Of a DNA stretch of 64,000 bases, positions 48,701-60,700 are shown piece after piece; the first letter of the stretch is position 1; every line of letters starts with the position of its first letter. Made by a program: the position numbers and the translations under genes. Below the pieces are notes generated by a model. The model did not search any database and was not told where the DNA came from. It saw only the letters and a program-made list of their open reading frames with translations. Origin of the DNA: Branchiostoma floridae (lineage: Eukaryota; Chordata; Leptocardii; Amphioxiformes; Branchiostomatidae); NCBI RefSeq assembly GCF_000003815.2, contig NC_049996.1, forward strand, positions 13,134,419 through 13,198,418, given 5' to 3'.

Positions 48701-51700
48701 TAAATTCGTCTTCCGCTGCCTAAAAAGAAGAAGCCAAACCCAACAAAACTAGTATAATGTACACGTAAGTAGCTCAGTATAGCCATAGAATGTAGTTCCT
48801 AGCACCTTTGTACTTTCCTTATTATACATGCTGTTTGTACCTGCAATTAGCCCTCGGGCATGAACTTGCCGTAAAAAAATCCCTATCGAGGGTTTGTCCA
48901 TTATATCCAGAGCTAATTGAAGACGAATATCACTTTATGGTTGTATGTCCCAAATATTCTGATCTACGAAGTTCTCTGTACACAAGGCTGTCATCTTATA
49001 CACAAGGATTTATCTCAATGGACATGAAGTGCAAATTCAAATACATCATGACATGTGACAATATCCCTGCATGACAGATAAAGGAAAATATGTCAAAGAA
49101 GGTTTAGACATTAGAAATTCCTTCAATGATTGTAAAAGCCTCCAATAACTGTAAGAAACTTATCCCATACTTCGAAAAGGTGTCTTTTGACACCTGTTCC
49201 GCCATACCCTCCAATGTGGAGAATCAAAATAAATACTACAACTTCTGTATTAGTAAGATAAGCGTTAAGTTATAGAACTGTAGTTATGTAGATGCCATAC
49301 TTTGTACCCCGTACAATTGTTGTGCAGTAAAACAATCATAAAACACTCATATTATTATGTATCTGTCCACAGCCAAGCTGACTGGGTCAAGCACACCCGG
49401 ACCAGTGACGTCATCAGGGAGCGTCATGACTATCCGACTGGTCTCTGATAGGTCACAAAACGGGAAGGGATTTCGGGCCAACTTCACAGCGGAAGATAAA
49501 GGTACTACAAGCTGAACTCATAGTAGCCTACAAAAGCCCATATAGTTATACAGGTACAAGGTACCGGTGGAGCAAAATGTTTTTATTGTACTGCTTACAG
49601 TACAGTTCATGGTGTGTTATGCTGTGTTATGTTGTATTGTAGACAATCGAATTCTCGACGTTTGAAAATGTAATAAAGCACAATTGTTCTCTTCGCCAAG
49701 AAGAGTATGAGATTGCTGACTTGGGTCTGTATGTAGGTCAACAGCATATAACTCGAGAAATTGTGGATGGAACTTTGTGATTTTTGGTAGGTGTGTAGCA
49801 GTTGTCGAAAGGAATGCCAAGTTTGAAAACGGTTTACCTGGCGTTTTCCTACGGTACTGCAGCGAGCTTGGTATGTTTTTTGCGGTTTGTTTTTGGCAGC
49901 ATAAGTCAAAATCTAGCTGGGCGATTTTCACGAAACTTGGTAGGTGTGTAGCGGTTTTGGAGAGGAAGGTCAAGTGCGAAAATGGTTTACCTGGCTCTTA
50001 CCTATGGTGCTGTAGCGGGATTTGTATATAAGTGCGTTTGTCTGTAAGCAAGATAACTCGAGAACCCTTGAATGGATCCTGATTATATTTGTTAGGTGGA
50101 TTGGGGTTAGGAAAACGAAGGTCAAGTTCGATAATGGGCACCCTAGTGTCTGCCTAAGGTACTGCAGCAAAACTTTTAATTTTGGCACTTCGTGTTCTGG
50201 ACATGCTGTGGTCATGATTTTTGAGTGGTAGATAGCCCTTGAAACAGAGAGTAAGTGCTGTGAGTTTGGACCCCCTAGCGGCTTTTTGGGAACTGCAGGC
50301 ACCGATTTCCGTTCAAACTTTGGACGAGGATAACTTGAGAACGTGTAAACAGATCATCAGGATTTTCGGTATGTAGATAGAATGAGTGATGACTTATACA
50401 ATGTAATACTAATTATGCAAATCAGTAGCTTATTTGCATAATTAATGAGGAAAGTTCATAAATCCATGCCAACAGCATATAACTCAAGAAGCTGTGTATG
50501 GATTTTCATGATATTTAGTATTTAAGTAGCGGCTGCGGAAAAGAAGGTTGTGTTCGAAAATAGTTGACGTAGCATTTTCCGTTAGGACGGTAGTGGGCCG
50601 AGTGTGTGCGTCCTTTTGTTTGTGGAATGCATAACTCGAGAAGCCTTGAAAAAATCCTGATGATATTTGGTAGGTGGGTAGGGGTCAGGAAAACGAAGAT
50701 AAATTATGATAGTGGGCCCCCTAGCGGCTTCCTAAGGTACTGCAGCAAAACTTATTAACAGAAATAAACTGTGCTCTATATATCTCATTTTGACCTATAT
50801 CTATGGACACAGCTGTTATACAGATGGTTTGCTGGAGGACGCCCTTACACTGGGGACAAAGTCTAAATTGACAAGCATGAAATTCTGATTGACCAGGGAT
50901 GCTACCAGGTCATCTGTCAGGTCACAGTCTGGTTTTGGTAATGTTTGTGTGTTTGCATGTGAGGAACACAGTTCATGCAGTCATTTGCTATTTAGTAATA
51001 CATGAATAAGACCTTAAAGTCTTAAATAAAGGCATGATTATTTGGCGAAGAGATGGGTTCGTTGAACTCTAGTTAATCTTTTTTTTAATGCGGCTTCCAT
51101 AATTCAGTTGCAGATTAGAATAATCGAATAATCTTGTCAAAGGAGCGCTATCCCCATAGGGGAGTATCATTTCCTAATAGATGGTAATTTTAGGAAGTAG
51201 AAATGCATACGGTGAAATACACACTCAGTCGCGCGCGATTCAAAAAGTATTCTACTAATCTCCACAAGTTCCCTCAAATTACATCATATGCAGGCTCAAC
51301 CTATGGCTCAATACAATGTTCTTGACAAAAGTTATGTTACAAAAATATCTAAGAAAAGAGTCACTTTGTATCGTCTTAAATATCTTGCCAACAATTGGCC
51401 TTCTAGGTGTGCTAGTTAAAGAAGTGTCTTTAGGTACAGAGAATAAATGGATAGGGCCTGCATGGGGTTAGTCAGTATCATATTCTTTCATAAAGCAAAC
51501 GTAATTTACAACAAGTAGAACTCTGCAAGTCTGGATTAGATGTTTATGTGTTAATTGATGCATAATCTGTTGGCAAATAACATTCCTTTCTGGGGTGAAG
51601 TTATTGAAATGCAATATACGACCACTTGCCCTACCCCTTGCGTACTTAGTCAAAGTTTATTGTACAACATTTGTAAAATGGGTGCAATGTATGGCAAACC

Positions 51701-54700
51701 CAGATACATTGTATAAGACAAGTATTTATATAGTATAATTAAATTAATAACGTGACAATAGATGTCTACTAGATTGAAGGCTATGCAATATTCAAAGAAA
51801 CACAGTGTCCAGTGTGAAGCAAATCAAGAATGTAGACTACTTGCTCATCTAGTACGTACTACACTTAGGTTCTATTATATACAAACAATTTTGAGAGGAG
51901 ACACAGTGACGGTCTTTATACATGTATCGAGTATTTTGATTCCCAGTATACGCAGCGTGCAAGGTTGGCCAGTACCGGTGCGATGACGGAGTGACCTGTA
52001 TACACGCCTGGAAACGGTGCGACGGTAACAATGACTGCATGGACGGCAGCGACGAGGGCCCCGGGAATTGTGGTGGGTACTTTTTACAGAATCGGTTCGG
52101 TTTGATACAGATCTCTATTATTGACTGATATGTCACTATTCTTCCTGGAGTCCGGGTGATTTGTAGAGAAACACCAATTCAAGACGGAAGGATTTGCACC
52201 ATCGCACACCACACCATCGCACGTGTGGGGGTTCTTTAACGTGTGTATACATAATCCAAATGCATAACACCAGAAGCTTTAAATGTGTTGCTAAGAAAAG
52301 TAATATTATTTGCTTTGGTTTTGATGTATCTAAGAAATGACTAGCTTTAGGACCCCTGGCGTCTTTCCGTGATACTACAGCAGGGCGTACGATTTTGTAT
52401 GTCGCTTTCTAAGCAATCTATGGACATGACGTTTGAGCGATTGATGATAGCAGTTTGGAGCCTCTAGCGTTTTTGTTGAGAATTGCAGAGACCTTTTAGT
52501 TGAAACTTTGAATCACGATAAGCCGACTCTGAACGAACGAAATTTTCATGATTTCTTATATGTTGGTGACACTATGGTATGTAATACGTTATAATATGTA
52601 CATTGGAGCTTGAGCTGCATGATAGATTGAAAACATGTTCACAAATGGAATTGTATGATGTTATAACTCACATCCTACAAATACACAACTATAATTATTT
52701 TTGATTATTTGTTCCAGCATGCCAAGATCTTCCACCACTAAGCTATTGCAGAGGACTTGAGTACCAAAAAATGACACTTCCTAACCCGCTCAACTACAAC
52801 CACGCCACGGTAGCCCAGGTTAGAAACTCAGCAGTCTTCATGAACCTCACCGCCCTAGCGGAGTCGGACTGTCACCCCCGGGTCAGAGACCTGGTCTGCG
52901 CCACCATTCTTCCGCGCTGTGAGACCAGGTACACCATTCTTATCTCTTTACCAATAGGGCATTCACACTGGAACCGAATTAGCAGGAATCAAGCAGAACC
53001 AGCCGGAATGAAGTATTTGCAAAATTCGTGCCACATTTGGCGCCATTCCGAGTGGGAATTCCAAATTGACCTTATATCCCCTTCACACTAGAAGGAGTGA
53101 GCTAAAATGCCGTCAGAATGAATATTCCTTTCGGGCCAGCCAAAGGAATGGGCACAAATATCTGGAATGCAGTGAGAATTTTTTAGAATACACTAAGAAT
53201 TCCCAAGGAATAGAAAATAATTTTCATTCCGACGGCATTCCGGCTCATTCTTGCTCTCATGTGAAGGGGCATTAAACCACGGCTTGGTTTGGTAGTTGCT
53301 ATTAAAATGCGGGGCTTTTCGTCTCCCTCTGCTTCCAAAAAAGAAGTCAAAACCAACCTGTTTAGAAATAGCCAACACTAGTATTAGATTAGAATATTGT
53401 TTATGACTGTCCATTGTCACTATGTGTATATCATGTACTTGCAATTAGCCCTCGGGCACGGACTTGAAAATAAACTTCTATTATCATTAATATTGTACCA
53501 CAGCTTTGTCCTTGGTTCGCTCATACATTAACGTATATCGGCACTACATGTATTCAATTTCATGATGATTTGTTACAATGGGGCCCTCTGGTCAAGAAGT
53601 TGGATGTTGTCACTGTCATCTTAGACCGACCCTGAGACAGCAGCTACCCTGCCGGTCATGGTGTGAAGAGGTGAAGTACTCGTGTAAAGACCAAGCTTCC
53701 TGGGCTGTCTTCCCGAGCTGCGAGATCTTCCCTTACACCAACTGTAACAACATCCAGACGTCAACGACTCCAGAGGGTGGTGAGTTCAGGGGGACCCCCT
53801 AACTTATTTCGGGTCTCATTTTATAGCTGCGTACACATAAGTCTAGCGTCCGTCTCTTTTAGGAATAAAATACAACTTCAGATTCAGATTCAGAAAGGTC
53901 GTCAATAGCAATGACGAAAAAGGCATTTTCCGAGCAACATTGGGTATTTTCACGTGGAATTCAAGCTATCATCTACGTTTTCTCACAAAATGACATAGAG
54001 TGTCGGAAAGAGAAAGCTCTTATAGCTATAATCAAGACAATTGTAAGGCATATCTAACTATTGACACTGTCACAATAGCCCTAAGCACGAGGCAGAGCTG
54101 CATTACCCGCAGAGCGCAGAAAAGAGCATTCTGGTACATGGGACTTTGAACGTGGATGGAAGATAGTATACTAAAATTCCCCGTGACCAGAGGTTTTGTC
54201 CATTATGCCCAAATGAGATCGAAGACGAACGTCACTTTGTTATGGATTGTTCACGATATATAATGACAAACGCACAAAGCTGTTTACATTACTTTCCGCT
54301 TGCTCTAAAGGATTTGCTAATCTCTGTTCGATAGATAAATTCAGCCACATTCTGGGAGGCGACAACCCTCACTGTGTACAAGTAGGCAAATATATCCACG
54401 AATGCTTATACCGTAGAACCAATAGTGTAAATGACATGCTAGATCCAAAATGTTGACTCATTCACACCTATAGATATCCGTATATGTCTGTTTAGTTGTA
54501 CTGTAAGTAGTTTTTATACATGTAGACCATACGAGTCGCTTTACTTTTGTCGTGTCAATAAAGATTTCTCTGTATTCACGGAAGTAACGCTCGAGCTCTC
54601 AATCCTCAATGTTCATCAAAAGACACGGCTTCTTACATTTTCAGCCATGTTAGTATTTCATGTGATTTCGCAGCTGATTATGAAACAATATAGAACCCAA

Positions 54701-57700
54701 ATCCAAGTGTTGAAAATCGCCTCGTCACTTTTTTCCTGGATTTTCTCCACTATCACGGATCTGTAAAAGAGACTAACAACTCCATCTTCTTATTTCTGTG
54801 CCCTGGTAGCGGAGTGTTTCGATGGGAATGGTGTGAATTACAGAGGAAACGTATCAAGAGATCCCATAGCGAAGGTAAACTGTGAACCATGGAAGGATGA
54901 CCCAGCCCACGTGAGAGCGCATCCATGGGCAAACCTCGTGGGAAACAAATGCCGCAACCCTGACGTTGATGAGGACAGGCCGTGGTGTTTCACTCCGAGT
55001 GGATTTGAGTACTGCGACATCATTCCCTGCCAGAGTAAGTCACCACGTCAAAGTTAGTTACTGTAACGTTACATTTTGTGATGAAGCTTGGCAATGCACG
55101 TCAACAAAAATGCCCTGTACATATCCAATGTCACAGATTCAACTGTATTGAGAAGATTTGTCTTAATCCATAATAAAGAACAGTTCGAAGACCGCATACC
55201 TCCGTGAAATCTTAACAGTGCAGATGAGTTGCACATTTACATAATCTTTGCATAGTTATATAGTGAGTGAGAGATGCATAGTAATGTACACTTTTCGCTG
55301 ACTTACACTACACGTGTTACGCGTGTGAAATTTTTATGACTTTCCCCTTGGCTGAATTCTGACACTTTTGCATGAATGATGCAAATTTAGTCCTTGTTTG
55401 CATAATGGGAAACGCTGCACTTGCACAATTACACAAATTAATCATGAAATTACTGCATAATGTTTCAGCAATGTGGACTCTACTGTATTAAAACACGAAG
55501 AACATCTAAAGGGTACATAATAGCTCTTGTATTTAGACCTGTACAGGGCAATGACCCTAATTGACGCAGCCGCAGAAGGCCCAAAATGAGTCCATACAGT
55601 ATTTTAGCCTATTTTCGACTTGTAACAGGAAAATGTAAGAAACATTTCATATTGGTGAGGCAGTGTAGGTTGCAGATGTTCAGATTCGGCAAAAAAACTA
55701 GGTTTTGGTCCATTTTTTCGGCCTGTGCTGACCCCTAATTTGAAGTAGTCAGTCCCTTAAATGACGTCATGAAAAAAAAGTAAGATGGCGGCAGTTTTGA
55801 CCTGTGGGATATCTTGCGCTGGTCAGAAAGTTTAAAAAATAGACTTTGGGACACTTGAGATAGCGGGCTGCTGTGTGGGGTGAGTTCTTATGACCTGGAA
55901 TGATCACGGATGAGATTATGACACCCTGAACTTGCTAACTTTTACATTATCGCCTATGCAGATTTCTATTAGTGGTAACTGCTCTACACGGACAGTTTCA
56001 TTTCTTCCATTTCCATTCTCCAGAGGAAGGGTGCAAAGATCCGGGAAGCCCTCGCGGCGGAAAGCGGAGCCCCATTCTGAAGTTCTACTGGCCTGGAGAC
56101 AAGATTACGTACACCTGTAACCCAGGGTTCAAGCTGAAGAAAGACTCCCCGCCCAACACTGCCCGGTGTGTCGTTATTGATAACGTAACAGGACTGGCCG
56201 ACTGGGACACACCAAAAGCTCAATGTGAAGGTAAGAATGACAGACTCTTATACTCCTGTAAACTCTCGTATACTTCCGACATCCGTGTCCGACTGGGACA
56301 CACCGAAAGCCGAATGTGAAGGTAAGAATAACAGACTCTTATACTCCTGTAAACTCTCGTATACTTCCGACATCCGTATCCGACTGGGACACACCAAAAG
56401 CTCAATGTGAAGATAAGAATAACAGACTCTTATACTCCTGTAAACTCTCGTATCACGACTTCCGACATCCGTATCCGACTTGGACTCACCAAAAGCTCAA
56501 TGTGAAGGTAAGAATAACAGACTCTTATACTCCTGTAAACTCTCGTATACTTCTGACATCCGTATCCGACTGGAACACACCAAAAGCTCAATGTGAAGGT
56601 AAGACTAATGGTATCCTATTTGTCCTCATCGGTCCTCGGCCCTCTATTATGATGTGATGCGCTTCAGGCTCCAGACGAGGTCGGAGGACCGCCGACCAAA
56701 AGAGTAAGAGATCCCTGTGCTGTATCCTTATATCCTGTGGGGTCAAAAGGTCAATTCCGGGTCAATCAGCGATAGGGATAACTAGATGATATATCTTATT
56801 CTCCTGTATACTCTCGTATACTCCCGACATACATCTGGCATCCGTAGTGTAGCCAGAGGTCCGGGATTCGAGTTCCTTAACATGCTCCTATATGATGTGT
56901 CATTGTTAAATTTTGACAAGGTACTTAACACGACTTTGCTAAGTTCACTCAGCTCAGGTGGAAATAAATACCTATCTTCGGTTAGGGACATCCCTCGGAT
57001 AGGGCATCTGAAGCTCAGATGAAGACTAGAGTTTGTGCATAGAAATAGTCAGTGATTTGAATTCTTTGTGTTGCAGTGGACCAAACCTTCAGGCTCCAGA
57101 AGGAGCTTCTGGACTCAGATGTATACAGCAAGGCGGCATCTCCAACAAATAGTTTGAAAATAAAGGCATATGTTGTCAACGTCATCAACTTGGTAAGACA
57201 CGACAGGAGTGAACTGCCATGAATTTTTATTCATTCATTTTATTTTTTTTATACGATAATAAGTGAAAGTAATAAGTGAGAGTTATGTTGGAAGATAATG
57301 CTTGCAGCTATAACAGAATATCGTATCAGAATAGCTATATCAAAAAATGGTTTACCCTTGCAATAAGTGCTTATTAGGCCTGAGAAAAATATTGTGTTAC
57401 TGATTATACGACCGACCTTAGCAGAAATTTAAATCTGTCGACCCTAACTTTTTTTGTTCGACAGCTGGCAGTAGTAATATAAGGGTCAGAAGCGGAAACA
57501 CAGCAGTCCCCCCCCCCTACGCCTATCTAAGTTACAGCCGCCAATATGTTCAGCGTATAAAGCCGTTCATATGTAGTAGTCACTGTGTACCTGTCCTTGT
57601 TTTTATTAATGCATGCTTATTACCCACTTCTTGAAATTGGCAAGCGTAATGATGTCTCTTTCTCTTCTCTTTCAGAATGAAAAAGAAGAAACGATATTAG

Positions 57701-60700
57701 CTTCTATCAAAGCTGAATACGTAAGTCCGTTGTTCATATGTTACTATCTGAGGCATAACATGTCCAGTGTTCGACCATAGGGGGGGGGGGGGCAGGCTAC
57801 ATGGGTTCCTGAGAACATATTAGTTGAAAAAACGATAATAACTATAGAGATTCTTTATATATCTTCAATAACGTCTGAGTCATCTCAGTAACCTATGGAT
57901 AAAACACATGCATAAGACACCTGGGAATTTGTACACACACACATGGATATGTTATGTTGACATGAATGTTCATTTGTGTCAGCAAAAGGAATTATGAAAC
58001 AAGACTAAGCTTTATCCAACTAACACTTCAAATGGTTGTCCCGTACCCAAAGTTTCGGAATGGATACCACTACTACTACTGCATTCTCATCCTGTTGCCT
58101 TTGTTGTTTCAGACGTGGACAGACTCGCGACTGACATGGAGCAGTAAAGAATACGGGCAGTTAGACAGTATCTTCACACTTGACGATCAAGTCTGGAAGC
58201 CAACTTTGACACTTGAGAGAAAGTAATTAAAATATTTTCTCAATTTCTTTTCATTGCTAAAGATACAATTGTGCTTTAGAATTAAGAAGTAGAGTTGATG
58301 TAGCTTATTTGATAATATAAAGTTCCCTCTGCCGTGAATAAGTATCAGATTTTTGCAATTTGTGTCATTTCATATGAGCTTCGCAACGGATTAAAGACAG
58401 TATACGAGTAAAGAATAAAGTCAATATATATATATAATTCTGGTATTTTCACTTTTTTTTCGTTTGGGCCGCTCACTCTTCATTCAATAATTTTTGAGTT
58501 ATTTCAAAACCGTTAACGGTGACGTAAGAAACATTATATTTGTGCGATCATGGAGAAACAACCAAAAGTTTGAATTCAGTATCAGAAAAGTGGAGCATTT
58601 GTATTCCAAAAAGAGTAAGATTTAGTCTTTTTGTTACAATACTGATTACTGTGCATTGTCACGTGTATGCCCATTATTTTACTATCACATTCCTTATGTA
58701 CTGTTCATGTTTTGCCTATGTGTAGTCATTATGTAATGTGATTTTACTCCACACTGTAAGATCAACGGCATTCAGAGGTACTACTACTCGGACAACTCTT
58801 CAATGTTTATTTGATGAATAAAGATTGAAGATTGATTAATGCAGTTAGCCTTCCTGAACGAACTTGCAAATAAAGTTTGACATTGGTAAATCATTTCTAT
58901 CTCCTACCAGTGCTAATACAGACTACAGCGGCGGGTTCCCTGCATCAGAGGTGGAAATAAAGAACACAGGGGGGGTCACCTGGCCCGTAGAGACTTTGAC
59001 TACCACCACTTGTACACTGGACCCATTCTTCTTCCCACAAGACAACATGACATGTGCAGTGTGCTGGAGAGCTGGGCAAGAGTACACTATAGGTATGGCA
59101 GTTTCGATACTACCTGTGTAGTAGTAGTCGTAGTAGAAGTCGAAGTAGTAGTAGTAGTAGTAGTAATAGTAGTAGTAGTAGTCGTAGTAGAAGTCGAAGT
59201 AGTAGTAGTAGTAGTAATAGTAGTAGTCGTCGTCGTAGTAGTAGTAGTAGTGGTAGTAGTAGTAGCTATAGTAGTAAACGAGGAGTAAAAGACGCGATAT
59301 ACATCTTGGCATTACAGTCATTTCTTTGGGGCACGCCACAGACTTCCTGAAATGAATTCGACTAATATAAATGAACTTGAACTCAAGGTCCGTAACGTGT
59401 AAGCTTGGTGTAGAACATGTAGGTCGATTTCCGTCGCAGTTATGATTGCAACACTGTCTTTCAACCGATGCAAATATCAACTTTTACGCGGAAATGGATT
59501 GAAAGATGGCAAGACATAGTCGGATACAAACGCGGAGTTTATAATATTAGCTAGACATTCATCATGTACATTTCTGATAAATAAAAATGGTTTGTCTTCC
59601 TTTTTTTCCAGACTGTTCGGATTCCACAACACACACAGACGGGAACTTCCTGACCTGCCAGATTGCCGAGGCCAAACTTGTCACCGGACAGTGGCACGGA
59701 AAAACAACCCTTTCCGCCGTCAACAACACGGCCTGTCTGACTATGACTCTCCAGCGGAACCCAACTTTTCATTACTCCACAACCATCTCTCCCTGTCTGA
59801 TTCTCATTATCCTCATGATCATCACTTTCATCATGCCCAGTGACAAAGGCGACAAGATTGCGTTCGGCGTGACCGTGCTGCTGTCTATGGTGGTGTCACT
59901 AGTGGTCGTGACAGGCTTCCTGCCCGTGTCATCTTCCCTACCATTCATCGGTAAGCTGAAACGCTTCCATACTCATCTAATGATGATGATAAAATGTTTA
60001 TAGGATCACATACCGAGACCGCATCTCAAATCATGAAGCGTGGAAAAGGTTCAAGCAAAACATCGGTCCAAACGAATACCTCTCAAGTAATGAAAAAAAA
60101 AACCTGAAGTCTCACGGCCATAGGTCAGAGTCATTGGAACTTCAAGACTTCGTTGAAGGGAAACGAAGAAAGAGAGGTAGGCAACGGACAAGATGGAAGG
60201 ATAATATCAAGGAAGGGAAAGGCACGAAGCTAAGTGAAACATTGAAAAATAGAAAACAGAGAGGAAGAGGAGACTAGTTGCCAGATCTTCTGTGTTGCCG
60301 CTATAGTCAAACAGACCAAGATATAGATGATAAATTTTTAACAGCATAAGGCACGTATTCGCGTATTGCTATATAGTTGCAATTGTTATAACCGAATGCT
60401 ACCGCCATTTTGATACTGACAAGTTTCCCTTCTGTTGCAGCTTTGCTCATCATCGTGTGCATGGCTCTGATGGGGTTTTTCCTGATGACCACTGTGTTTA
60501 TTCTCATCCTTCACGACAAGAAGGGACCCCTTCCCGAGTGGGCAAGGACACTCTTCTTGAAGCACCTTGCAAGGTATGCACAAGAATTTATCGACTTCAG
60601 GTTCTTTGATACTGCATAGTTAGGCCTAAATATTCTAGTTACTAATGCCCTTTGTACAAATTCACCTGTTGAAGTATCGGTAGCGCTTATGCTGCTCTCT

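Noticed and set aside
56786-57022. Open frame starting MIYLILLYTLVYS as a possible separate signal peptide for the channel part
   Set aside because: It runs through a decayed SINE and stops at 57022 before exon 9, with no donor that would join it in frame.
58923-59480. 185-residue Tyr-rich frame on the minus strand
   Set aside because: It is the GTA microsatellite in intron 12 plus the antisense of exon 12.
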